Assembly: GCF_029633865.1 (NCBI RefSeq) | Contig: NC_079212.1 | Location: 64,385,597 to 64,449,596 of the forward strand | Direction: 5' to 3' | DNA: 64,000 bases | Origin: Lampris incognitus | Taxonomy: Eukaryota > Chordata > Actinopteri > Lampriformes > Lampridae | In this document: piece after piece, positions 22,902 through 33,638 of the stretch | How the letters are laid out: each line of letters begins with the position of its first letter | Numbering within the stretch: the stretch's first letter is position 1 | Program-made: the position numbers and the translations under genes | The notes under the pieces: generated by a model | What the model was told of the DNA's origin: nothing | Seen by the model: only the letters and a program-made list of their open reading frames with translations | Databases searched by the model: none

Positions 22902-24258
22902 TTACCTAAATAATAGGAACCAATATGTGCAAATTAATAATTATAAATCACAATTAATGATGGTTAAGTGTGGAGTTCCTCAAGGCTCAGTGTTGGGGCC
23001 ATTGTTGTTTATTTTGTACATAAATAATATATGTGAGGTTTCAAAAGCACAAAAAATAATTTTATTTGCAGATGACACAAACCTAATTTGCAGTGGGGAC
23101 AACTTGGAACAACTTTTGGATACAGTGGGAAATGAGTTGAAGAAACTAAAGAGTTGGTTTGATTCAAATAAACTAACACTAAATCTAAGCAAAACGAAAT
23201 TCATAATATTTGGGAATCGGTCAACAAACTCAAAGAAGAAGCTCATGATAAATGATGTAGAAATCGAAAAAGTGTCGGAAATCAAATTTCTTGGAGTAGT
23301 AATAGACAATAAATTATGTTGGAAACCACATATAAAGTATATTAAAGCAAACATATCAAAGTAAATTGCAATACTATATAAAGCCAAAGATCTCCTGCAT
23401 CAACCATCACTATACACCTTGTACTGCTCCTTCATACTTCCATACATCACCTACTGTGTGGAAGTGTGGGGGAACACATACAAAACAAACGCAGATCCAA
23501 TTTTCATCTTTCAAAAAAGAGCCATAAGAATTGTAAACAAAACCACTCACAGAGAGCCTACAAACCCACTCTTTATCAAACTGAAAGCACTAAAATTTAA
23601 GGATTTGGTTGACTTCAAAACAATTCAAATCATGTACAGAGTAAAAAATCAGCAGTTACCAAACAGTGTCCAAAAGTTGTTCCAAAGGAGGGAACGTAAA
23701 CACGATCTCAGAGGAATATGTACGTATATTCAAAAAACAACTAGTGAGAACAAATGCAAAACTTCATTGTATATCCATCAAAGGAGTCAATCTATGGAAC
23801 AACTGCACAAAAGAAATGAAGATGTGTACATCAATAAGTACGTTTAAACAACTCTTTAAAAACAACATATTGAATAGATGTAGGATGGATGAACAAAGAG
23901 GTGGACTGGAATAACATGACATGATACATGACGTGTAAGGTGCCTTGTTTGATTTGTACTGTTTTGTTTATTTTGATTTCTATGCATTGGCATTTCTTTT
24001 CTTTCTTTCCACTTTTGTTTTGTCTTGAAAGTTTTGTTTTGATTTGATTGATAAAGTATAAGAAAGGAGTAGGACCAGAAAAGTTCTTTACTTCATCCTA
24101 TGCCCTTTTACAACATGGTCTAGTTATAACTTGTGTTGTTACAGAGAGTTTGCAAAATATGTTCACTATTATTTCCATTTGTTCTTGTATTCCTGCCTGT
24201 GTATTTTATTTTGTTATTTTAGCATGTTCGAAATTAACGAAATGAAATGAAATGAAAT
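22902..24258 (+). mobile_element. CR1/Rex-like LINE, 5'-truncated, inserted in the L2-like LINE
   Basis: Two open stretches (22927-23364 and 23419-23847) separated by a single stop. They encode GVPQGSVLGPLLFILYIN, LFADDTNLICSG (catalytic ADD intact), KTKFIIFGNRS, IKFLGVVIDNKL, SFILPYITYCVEVWG and FQKRAIRIV. This is the RT palm/thumb and C-terminal region of a CR1/Rex-type element. It ends in a GAAAT pentamer tail at 24238-24258. Less decayed than its host LINE, so it is younger. Confidence 0.85.
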
Positions 24259-25666
24259 TCTAAAATTACAGATGTTATCGACGTCATTGCACCTGCTAAG
24301 GTGAAGGTGGACTCTGGTAAGAAAAGATCTCCATGGAGATGTGCCACACTGGTCAGAATAGAAAAAGAGAGTGTTGTAAAGCTGAACGCTGGTGGCCAAA
24401 AACAAATCTGTTCATTATGACATCTATAAAGAGAGACTGCGCATTTATAATTTGGAACTGAGAAATGCAAGGCGGTCCTACTTCTCTGACGTCATTGCCA
24501 AAAACAATAATTATGGTTGCTCCTGTCGATGGGCTAACAAACCCTCCTCCTGTGGCAGTAGCCTCTGAATTCTATCTACCAGGGCCTGCAATGAATTTGC
24601 CTTCTTTAATGACAAAATTCAGAAAATTAGACAGTCAGTGCCTCTGTACTAGGTGCAGGGCATGTGTTGTCCCTGTGTCCACCTAAAACCAATTCAAATA
24701 GTATGTCATAATTTGATCCCATCAACCATAAAAACTTGGAGGACATTATATAACATCTGAAATCCTCCTGCTGCTGCCTTGATATTCTGCCAGTAGGCTT
24801 TTTCAAAAATGCTTCTCATTGTATGGCCTCAGATCTTCTACAAATTGTCAACACATCTCTTCTCTCAGGTCTCTTCCCACAGGCCCTGAAAACTGCAGTC
24901 ATCAAGCCACTCTTAAATAAGAATAATCTAGAAACTTCATTATGAACAGTTATAGGCCCATATCAAACCTAATATTTCTAAGTAAAATACTTGAAAAAGC
25001 TGTTTTCTAGAAGCTCAACAACTTTTTGGTACTTAACAACAGTTTTGATGTCTTCCAGTAAGGATTTTGACCACACCACAGCACTGAGACTGCCCTTGTT
25101 AAGGTCTTTAATGACATCCACTTAAAAACAAAGAGTGCCAAAATTCCAGTCCTGGTATTATTGGATTTAGTGGATCTCAGTAGTGTAATTGACACAGTCG
25201 ACTACAACATATTACAGACCAATTGGAAAACTGGGTGGGACTTTCTGGCACAGCACTAAACTGGTTTGAATCCTACTTAAAGGACAGAGACTACTTTGTG
25301 TCTAAACATAATCACAAACCTGAGTTTACAAAATTGATCTGTGGAGTTCCCCAAGAATCCATTCTGGGGCCACCTCTGTTTAGCATATATATGCTCCCAC
25401 TAGTTCAGATTATGGAAAACAACAAAACATGTTACCATAATTATGTAGACGACACACAGATTTGCATAACCACATCACCAGGGGACTATAATCCCATACA
25501 AGCACTGAGTAAGTGCACTGAACAAATCAATGATCAGATGTCTCAGAATTTTCTTCAATTAAACAACGATAAAACTTAAGTAATGGACTGAAGTAATTTG
25601 GAGCCAAGGAAGAACAATTAAAAGTCAGCACTCAGTTACAATCGGTACTGTTAAAAACTACAAACC

Positions 25667-26015
25667 TTGCCCACTGGGGACTGGGGTTCGCGCCCCGGTC
25701 TCGTCAGATCCGACTATGGCCGGACTCGATGAAGCAGCAATCATTGGCAACGCTGTCTTTGGGAGGGGGGCGGAGTCGGCTTGTGTTCGTCATGTGAATG
25801 CGTCTCTGTGTGTGTCGGAAAAACAGTGGTTCGGCTTGGATTCGCCTTGTCACGAAAGTGGGGAGGCGCTTTCCTTCGAGACTGCCGGCCGGAGAGATGC
25901 AGTTGGCGAGCGCATGCAATACGAGGGTGGGTGTTTGAATTAAAATAGGGATTAATTGGCCACTAAATTGGGAGAAAAAAGGGAAAAATCAGAAATAAAT
26001 TAAAAAAAAACAAAA
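25667..26015 (+). mobile_element. tRNA-derived SINE family 2, copy a
   Basis: Retains box B (GGGGTTCGCGCCCC), a body with CCGACTATGGCCGGACTCGA and CACGAAAGTGGGGAGGCG, and a tail ATTGGCCACTAAATTGGGAG followed by poly(A). The upstream part of the tRNA head is missing. Target duplication of about 14 bp, AAAAACTACAAACC at 25653-25666 and AAAAACTACAGACC at 26016-26029. It splits the RT of the L2-like LINE. Confidence 0.88.
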
Positions 26016-26229
26016 AAAAACTACAGACCAAGCCAGAAATCTTGGTGTAGTCATGGACTCAGACCTGAATTTAGATAGTCATATTAAGACAATTACAAAG
26101 TCAGCCTACTATCACCTGAAGAATATATCAAGAATTAAAGGATTTATGTCTCAGCAGGTTTTGGAAAAACTTGTCATGCATTTATCGTCAGTCGACTCAA
26201 CTACTGTAACGCAGAGGCAGCCTGGGAAT

Positions 26230-26400
26230 GAAAAATGGCCCTGGACTTTTTGACTCAGCACCTCCCCCTCCCCCAGATACACCACCACCTACACAAACCA
26301 CCGGGAGTTTTCCAAGTGCTCCAGATGGCCAGTCCGCCATTGCTGTAACGGTGTCTTTATGGGTCTTTCTAAAACAATTTTTAAAAATCGATAAAACAGC
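26230..26400. other. Unclassified insertion within the LINE 3' region
   Basis: About 170 bp that does not continue the LINE frame on either side. It includes a C-rich stretch (CACCTCCCCCTCCCCCAGAT) and an A/T-rich end (AAAACAATTTTTAAAAATCG). Origin not recognised. Confidence 0.4.
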
Positions 26401-27109
26401 TGTAGCTGATTCAGAACGCTGCTGCTCGAGTCCTTACTAAGACCATAGGAGTGGATCACATCACTTCAGTTCTGACGTCGCTACACTGGCTCCCTGTTCG
26501 TCAGCGAACTGAATTTAAAACTGCTCTTGGTTTATAAAGTGCTGAATGGTTTAAGGCTGGAATACACGTCTGCTCTACTGCTGCACTAGGACCCATCCAG
26601 ACCACTCCGGGGATAGGTCTGCTTTCTGTCCCCAGAGTCAAAACTAAACATGGAGAGGCAGCTTTCAGTTTTTATGCAATACATATCTGGGTACACTCCC
26701 AGAAAACTGCAGGTTTGTTGCAACTCTCAGTTCCTTTAAATCTAGACTGAAGACTTTCCTGTTTGCCGCTGCCTTTTACTAAATAGAATTTGAAGCTTTT
26801 GATTATCATCTTACACTACACTGTAACTTTTACTCTCTTTTTATTTGCGTTTAAATGTATTTTTATTGCCTTATGTTGTTTTTTAATGCCTTTTTATGTT
26901 TTAAGCACTTTGAATTGCCTTGATGCGGAAATGTGCTATACAAATAAATGTGCCTTGCTTTGCCTAATATGCTTTCTGTGGTAAAGAATGAGTGGATCAG
27001 ATGGTTTTGCTTTAAGTTTTCATGGTTTATTTGATGTCTCCCTGCAGCTGGGATACGGTTTGGTTATTTTGTGCTGATGTGTGTGATATATAGGACCCTT
27101 TTGATTAAG

Positions 27110-27497
27110 TTTTTTTTTTATTTCTGATTTTTCTTCTTTTCTCCCAATTTAGTGGCCAATCAATCCCTATTCTAGTTCAAACACCCACCCTTGTACTGCA
27201 TGCGTTCGCAAACCGCATCTCTCCAGCCGGCAGTCTCGAAGGTGACGCCTCCCCACTTTCGTGACAAGGCGAATCCAGGCCGAACCACTGTTTTTTCCGA
27301 CACACACAGAGGCGCATTCATGTGACGAACACAAGCTGACTCCGCCCCCCTCCCGAAGACAGCGTTGCCAATTATTGCTGCTTCATCGAGTCCTGCCATA
27401 GTCGGATCTGACAAGACCGGGGCGCGAACCCCGGTCCCCAGTGGGCAACTGCATTGACACAAAGCTGATGCTTAGACCGCTACACCACCGCAGACCC
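27110..27497 (-). mobile_element. tRNA-derived SINE family 2, copy b (complete head)
   Basis: Minus strand begins GGGGTCTGCGGTGGTGTAGC and AGCGGTCTAAGCA (box A-like), then GGGGTTCGCGCCCC (box B), the same body as copy a, and an ATTGGCCACTAAATTGGGAG tail. This copy shows the full tRNA-like 5' end that copy a lacks. Confidence 0.85.
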
Positions 27498-27619
27498 CTA
27501 AGTCCCTAAGTTTAGATTTTGGTCAAATCTCAAGTTTCCATCACTATACGATGGGGATTTAGGCTTTTTCATGCATCTGAAAAATCTGTCGGATTTTTTT
27601 TAAAAAAAATCCAAAATTT

Positions 27620-27715
27620 TGTATACACTGTACTGTACATGTTGTATATACTGTGCTGTACTTGTTGTATATACTGTACTGTACATGTTGTATATATTGT
27701 ATTGTACATTGTAGG
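27620..27715. repeat. 23-bp minisatellite
   Basis: Four tandem units of the form TGTACTGTACATGTTGTATA plus 3 bases, diverging at the edges. Confidence 0.85.
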
Positions 27716-28356
27716 TATACTGGTACACTCTGTCATGTCCATCTACCTCAGGCGTGTATGTCAGTAAGCTGCTAACATGTATTTCAGCATCTCTCATATA
27801 TTCTCTGCACCACTGCACCTTATCACCTCTTATTTCACCTGTATAAGTCAGTCCTTGTGTATATATGTGAAGATTGTTGTGTTGTAGTGTTGTTATTCTA
27901 TGTTAAGTACACTGAGTCAGCCACGAAACCAGAGTCACATCCCATGTATGTCTAAACCTACATGGCCAATAACCATGATTCTGATTCTGATTCAGGTTAT
28001 AGAAAGCCTCCACACCAGCGCTAAGTTTTTAAAATAACTTAATGGCAGAAGCCCTCATAGGCTATGCAAGAAGAAAAAAAAGATCTGTCAAACTCCAAGT
28101 TTTGTTGTCCGGACAACCTAGAAACCCCTTCCGAATGATTTGTCAGGATGTCTGAATGAATTAGTACCTCATCTAGATGAGACAAACTTGGAAATTTGGC
28201 ACAAAACAGTAAAAATAAAATTCACCTTGCCTTTCAGGGCTTCTGTATTTTGAGGGTAACAATCTGTGTAACAATCTGGGTAACAATCCCCCCCTCCCCC
28301 CAACCAACAGGTATTTCAACCTGCAAGAGGTAACAAAATGTTGGCAAAAGAGGCTT

Positions 28357-28651
28357 ATTTTTTTTCCAATTTTCCCCCTTTTTCTCCCCAGTTGTATCTG
28401 GCCAATTACCCCGCTCTTTTTGAGCTGTCCAAGTCTCTGCTCCACCCCCTCTCTGCCGATCCGGGGGGCGCACCGACCGACCAGTGGAGGCGCTAGTGCA
28501 GCGACCAGGACAAACACCCACATCCGACTTCCCACCCGCAGACACGGCCATCTGTAGAGACGCCTGACCAAGCCAGAGGTAACGCGGGGTTTCGACCTGG
28601 CGATCCCGTGTTGGTAGGCAACGGAATAGACCGCTACGCTACCCGGGCGCT
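28357..28651 (-). mobile_element. SINE family 1, copy b (internally deleted)
   Basis: Has the tRNA-like head (GGGTAGCGTAGCGGTCTA on minus) and the GGGGAGAAAAAGGGGG tail but lacks the middle 120 or so bases present in copies a, c and d. The 13-bp target duplication GCAAAAGAGGCTT is intact at 28344-28356 and 28652-28664. Confidence 0.88.
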
Positions 28652-28664
28652 GCAAAAGAGGCTT

Positions 28665-29703
28665 TTCTCCATAGACATCCATTATAATCTAAAGCTGAGA
28701 AACTTCACAATTAAAACTTTTCTGACGTCTTCTCGGTATCTAAAATTAAGATAAATAATCATAGTTTGTCAAAAAATGCAAACAATCCGTCATTGCCTAA
28801 AAATACCCTAAAATATTTTTTGAAAAACCCATATCAACCATATCATATCTGTGCAGAGGAAGGACTTTCATGATGGAAGCCTGTGTTGATCCCCGTGGAT
28901 TCATGCTGCTGACACCTAAAGTATAATAACTCACTATGAATTCCACATCTGGACCCACAAATATGTTAACTGTTGATCTTCCACATTACGTATTGTCTAA
29001 TATGTGTGACAACGTGGGTGAGAACACAACATCACCATCTTAATCATGACCAGGTGTTGGCTTTCCCTGCCACAGCGGTGCAGCCTGAACCCCGGTGCTG
29101 CTGACTGACTCCAGGGAGGATTAAGAAGTTGGCAGGGTTGTAGGCTGTCACGGTGTAGATTTGAGCACATGATTTTAATTGAAGCTCAGTTGTTATGAGT
29201 TGAGTTTAGTTCAGTTAAGACGAGTTAACTGTTCGTTTGCTTTCTATTTCATGTTCTTTTGTTTCACTTGCAGCTGCGCCCTATAAATACAGTATTTTTG
29301 TTAAATAGAAACAGTTTCGAGTCTGCCTCCTACAGGCCAGCTTCCCCACACAACGTAACCCACTTTTAGGCATGGTGTAAACTGTAAATTATAGGCCACA
29401 TGCGATTATGAATAAATGAATAAAAAATTAGCTATGTCAAAAACATTTCCACCATGTAGGCTATATGTAGTGTCCAATTTTTTAAACTATAGCATGGTAT
29501 GCTAGCACATAAGATACATATATATAGTGAAGTAGCCTCTGAACTCTATTAGCAGCCTTGTCAGGAACACTTGACATGGAATATGACTCATAGAGCAGGG
29601 CACCGCCACTGAGGCTGAAATAAAATCTCATTATTATGCTTCTGCTCCCATTTCTATCACACCGGAGCACGTTTTCTCCCAGAATCCTACCGATGTTCCC
29701 TGA
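28665..29703. other. Intron sequence, no feature recognised
   Basis: Moderately AT-rich intron of the transporter. I see no exon-like segment with SLC38 similarity, no obvious transposon end and no tandem repeat here. Confidence 0.6.
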
Positions 29704-30232
29704 AATGACCAGTCATTATCTAGAATTGAACCAAAAAAAATCAGCCGCAAGGCACACCAGTAGAAACCCTAACTCCAGGCCATGGTCAAGCCCTACACCC
29801 CCGCCCGACCACTTCGCTCTGCTGCCTCGGGACGCCTGGTTGCCCCGTCGCTCAGAGGCCCCTGCTGCCGATCGACCCGGTCACGGCTATTTTCTGTCCT
29901 GGCCCCGCAGTGGTGGAATGAACTCCCCACTGATGTCAGGACAGCGGAGTCGCTGCCCATCTTTCAGCACAGGTTGAAAACTCACCTCTTCAAGAACTAC
30001 TACCCTGCTACTTGTTCTTAGCACTTATTGTATTCACTCATTAAAAAAAAATTCTTTCTTGCACTTTTACTTTAGCACTGGTTTTGCTCTTAGATGCTTG
30101 TTTAGATGCACTTATGACCTCTGATGACTAGTAGTTCTCCTGATTTCCTACGTTAAATGATGCACTTATTGTAAGTCGCTTTGGATAAAGCATCTGCTAA
30201 ATGACTGTAATGTAATGTAATGTAATGTAGAA
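29704..30232 (+). mobile_element. LINE 3' end with TGTAA tail
   Basis: The C-terminus of a CR1/Rex-like ORF2 (ARPLRSAASGRLVAPSLRG; LFSVLAPQWWNELPTDVR; LPIFQHRLKTHLFKNYY). A 3'UTR follows, ending TAAGTCGCTTTGGATAAAGC, ATCTGCTAAATGACTG and a TAATG/TGTAA pentamer tail at 30208-30230. This 3' end is extremely common in teleosts. It is 5' truncated. Confidence 0.88.
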
Positions 30233-30416
30233 ACCAGTTGTGCCGCTGCTTCTAGACTTCAGTATGGTTTCTATGGGTTAAGTACGTTAGACAAAAAAGA
30301 TGTGAGTCAAGCAGGAAGACAACACACGGATGTTGCCCAACTAAACTCTCTAGGGAGACTTAAGAAGCTGAGGCATGTTGTTATACAACTGCACTGCCAC
30401 CTTGAGCCCCTCCCCC

Positions 30417-30468
30417 CCACACACACATACCATACACACACACCATACACACACACACACCACCTTCA
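30417..30468. repeat. CA-rich microsatellite
   Basis: Interrupted (CA)n with CATAC spacers. Confidence 0.9.
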
Positions 30469-30553
30469 CTCTCCTCTTATCCTTCACCTTTTTTTGTATT
30501 TTCAAGATGTTAGTGGATGAAGCAGGCTTTGTATGAGTACTGAACAAACTTAC

Positions 30554-30657
30554 CTGGACCTTTGGTCTTGATTTCATTGGCTCTTGCTCCACTGGGACAA
30601 TGCGGATGTAGAACAGTCCAGGGAGGATGAAGATCAGACTAGGAGCAGTGGTGGCCC
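30554..30657 (-). CDS. slc38a5: SLC38 transporter exon
   Basis: Acceptor GTCTAG and donor CCAG/GTAAGT. Encodes ATTAPSLIFILPGLFYIRIV and PVEQEPMKSRPKVQ, the penultimate TM segment and the conserved EPMKS loop. Two leading bases complete a Gly codon from the previous exon; it ends in phase 0. Confidence 0.92.
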
Positions 30658-31410
30658 CTAGACACAAAGAAGGATCAGAGTTAACATTTCTCAATTCAAA
30701 AACTTAAATAGCTCATCTAAAGGTGCCAGAGGTACCAGCTGCTGTAAGTATCTGGTATCTAAGAAAACAACCCTGGAACTGATTGGTACTGAAGCCCCAA
30801 CTTCCAGGAAGTATATGTCAAAGCTGCGATCTGTAAATTTTCTCCATTAAAAATAGGTATTTTATCCATCTTGACCATGTTGTCGGGTTACATACTACTA
30901 ACTGTCATCTTAATCATGGTTGGAGATGCTCTCCAGTCTGTCTATACTGTTGTTGAAAATGTTTGACCGAGTAGGTCAGCAGCAGCAGTTTGACCGGTTG
31001 CAGCAGCAAACACATACATGTTTGAAACAACTCCAGCAGGAATGAAGATTAAAATGTGACACTGACGTGGGGATTCTTCTGTTCAACCGTGGAACAAGCT
31101 GTCTGGAATCAGCTTGAAATGTCTGAATCTAAAGCTACCTCACCACGCCACACCGCTTTACAATGCAGGGTGAGCACTTTCATCATTTATGGCCTCTGCA
31201 GTCCACCGTAGCGTCTGTAGATGTGCTTGGCGGGTGAGTAGGGGTCATTTTTGTGGTAATGTGCCTCTTAATTATCAGATGCCACTAAAACCCCAAACTT
31301 GACACACTGTACCTTGAAGGGAATTCCTCAGTAACAGAAAGTAACCTTATAACAAATGGAAAGTTGAGATATACCTTTGCAAGTTATTGGTCATTAGACC
31401 AAAGCTGTAC

Positions 31411-31803
31411 TACAGTGTTGTTTCTACTGTACATGGGAACTATACCCACCAATGATACCAAAGATGTCTTGGATGTTGTATTCCATTATGTTTCTACTGT
31501 ACATGAGAACTATACCCACCAATGATACCAAAGCTGTCTCGGATGTTGTATTACAGTATTGTTTCTACTGTACATGAGAACTATACCCACCAATGATACC
31601 AAAGCTGTCTCGGATGTTGTACTACAGTATTGTTTCTACTGTACATGGGAACTATACCCACCAATGATTCCAAAGATGTCTCAGATGTTGTATTACAGTA
31701 TTGTTTCTACTGTACATGAGAACTATACCCACCAATGATACCAAATATGTCTCGGATGTTGTACTACAGTATTGTTTCAACTGTACATGGAAACTATACC
31801 CAC
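31411..31803. repeat. 71-bp tandem repeat derived from the adjacent exon end
   Basis: Five units of about 71 bp lie directly downstream (in gene sense) of the exon 31804-31948. Each unit contains a copy of the exon's last roughly 28 bases (minus strand ACATCCGAGACATCTTTGGT plus ATCATTG), the donor GTGGGTATAG, and about 40 bases of intron start. The exon's own 3' end forms the sixth unit. Units differ at a few positions. Confidence 0.93.
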
Positions 31804-31948
31804 CAATGATACCAAAGATGTCTCGGATGTTGGGGACCAGGATGACCAGCACATTAACAGAGAAGAGCAGACACAGGGCGATGGTGATGTGACGGAGCCA
31901 GTGGAAGGGCTTCTCCGGGAACAGAAGCTGGAGGACTGCACGTCGAAT
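31804..31948 (-). CDS. slc38a5: SLC38 transporter exon
   Basis: Acceptor TTTTTTTTAG and donor ATTG/GTGGGT. Encodes IRRAVLQLLFPEKPFHWLRH, then a TM segment (ITIALCLLFSVNVLVILV) and PNIRDIFGII. It begins in phase 0 and leaves one base. The donor lacks the usual A at +3 (GTGGGT), so it may be only moderately strong, and five near-identical donors follow in the intron. Confidence 0.93.
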
Positions 31949-32039
31949 CTAAAAAAAACAATCTTATTTAGTGTTCCAGAAGCACTGATACCGCTCATGC
32001 TGTGGCACATCGGCTTAATTTAAACAAAGTTAAGGTATC

Positions 32040-32520
32040 GATGTCAGGGTTTGTACCTAAAACTGATGCAACAAAATTAACCATTTGTAAAAAATCAGCA
32101 TGAAAAACATTTGTTTTTAGCCTAATGAATTAGCACTGCCTAATAAATCAAGAAAAGTAAAACAAGGACATATCTCAGTAAACAAAGACAAAAAAAGGGA
32201 AAAATAAACAGCACGATACCAAACAAAAACAAACAAAAAAACAAAACAGCAAAACAAAAATATAATGTGAATCAAAAGTTTAGGGAAACCTTGCCTTTTT
32301 ATAAATTAAATAAAGTTAGTGATGAATTTCTCTGTTGCTTTTCAATTAAATAAGAAAAATATGCCCGCAAAGGTATTCATACCATTGAACAATGATTTAG
32401 AAAAACTTCATGCACAGTCATGCACTCAGCTTCATGTTCATCAAAATGTCTTCCTTAGTATGAAGGACAGGTTTGACGTAAATAATGTTAATTTGACAGT
32501 TAATAACTTAATAGTTTTAC
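32040..32520. other. Intron sequence, no feature recognised
   Basis: AT-rich, with an A-rich stretch (AAACAAAAACAAACAAAAAA) near 32222-32250. No coding or mobile element signal. Confidence 0.55.
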
Positions 32521-33638
32521 AGTGTGACTGACTGAGTGATCATAGTCAGAGTGACTGACTTACTGATTATAGTTGGAGTGATTGACTGACTGACTGACCA
32601 TAGTTAGAGTGACCGACTGACTGAGTGATCATAGAGTGACTGACTGTCAGTGATCATAGAGTGACTGACTGACTTGAGTGATCATATTGGAGTGACTGGC
32701 TGATTGAGTGATCATAGTTGGAGTGACTGACTGACTGAGTGATCATAGTTAGACTGACTGACTGACTGATCACAGTTGGAGTGACTGACTGACTGACTGA
32801 GTGATCATAGTTAGAGTGACTGACAGACTGACTGACTGACATTGATCATAGAGTGACTGGCTGACTGACTGATCATATTGGAGTGAGTGGCTGACTGAGT
32901 GATTATAGTGGGGGTGACTCACTGACTGACTGAGTGATCATGGTTCAAGTGACTGACTGTCAGTGATCATAGAGTGACTAACTGACTGAGTGATCATATT
33001 GGAGTGAATGACTGACTAAGTGATCATAGTTGGAGTAACTGACTGACTGACTGAGTGATCATAGTTAGACTGACTGACTGACTGACTGACTGACTGATCA
33101 TAGTTAGAGTGAATGACTGAGTGATCATGATTTAAGTGATTGACTGTTAGTGATCATAGAGTGACTGACTGACTGACTGACTGATCATATTGGAATGACT
33201 GGCTGACTGAGTGATCATAGCTGGAGTGACTGACTGACTGACTGAGTGAGTGATCATAGTTAGACTGACTGACTGACTGATCATAGTTGGGGTGACTGAC
33301 TAAGTGATCATAGTTAGACTGACTGACTGACTGACTGAGTGATCATGGTTCGAGTGACTGACTGTCAGTGATCATAGAGTGACTGACTGGGTGATCATAG
33401 TTGGAGTTACTGACTGACTGAGTGATCATAGTTAGACTGATTGACTGAGTGATCACAGTTGGAGTGACTGATCATAGTTGGAGTGACTGACTGAGTGATC
33501 ATAGTTAGACTGACTGACTGAGTGATCGCAGTTGGAGTGACTGATCATAGTTAGAGTGACTGACTGACTAAGTGATCGTAGTTGGAGTGACTGACTTAGT
33601 GATCATAGTTAGACTGACTGACTGACTCAGTGATCATA

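Larger units (their letters stand above)
22120..26970 (+). mobile_element. Second L2-like LINE, fragmented by three insertions
   Basis: Plus-strand LINE pieces in correct order: endonuclease 22120-22520 (VVIAGDLNIHA-like, then VALSDQSCVFFE), linker 22786-22901 (STPTHSWVSVNELVDNF), and RT 24259-25652 ([77 protein letters not shown]). The 3' part is at 26030-26970 (ARNLGVVMDSDLNLDSHI; LHWLPVRQR). Its terminal segment GAAATGTGCTATACAAATAA is typical of fish L2-like 3' ends. Breaks are due to a DANA-type SINE, another LINE, and SINE family 2. Many stops occur. Confidence 0.85.

Noticed and set aside
27390-27497. tRNA gene (box A and box B present)
   Set aside because: It is the tRNA-like head of SINE family 2, followed by the SINE body and tail. 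Cloverleaf pairing is not preserved as far as I can see.
31411-31803. Five extra duplicated coding exons
   Set aside because: Each unit holds only the last 28 or so bases of the exon and would shift the frame (31 nt). They are treated as repeat-borne decoys unless RNA data show use.
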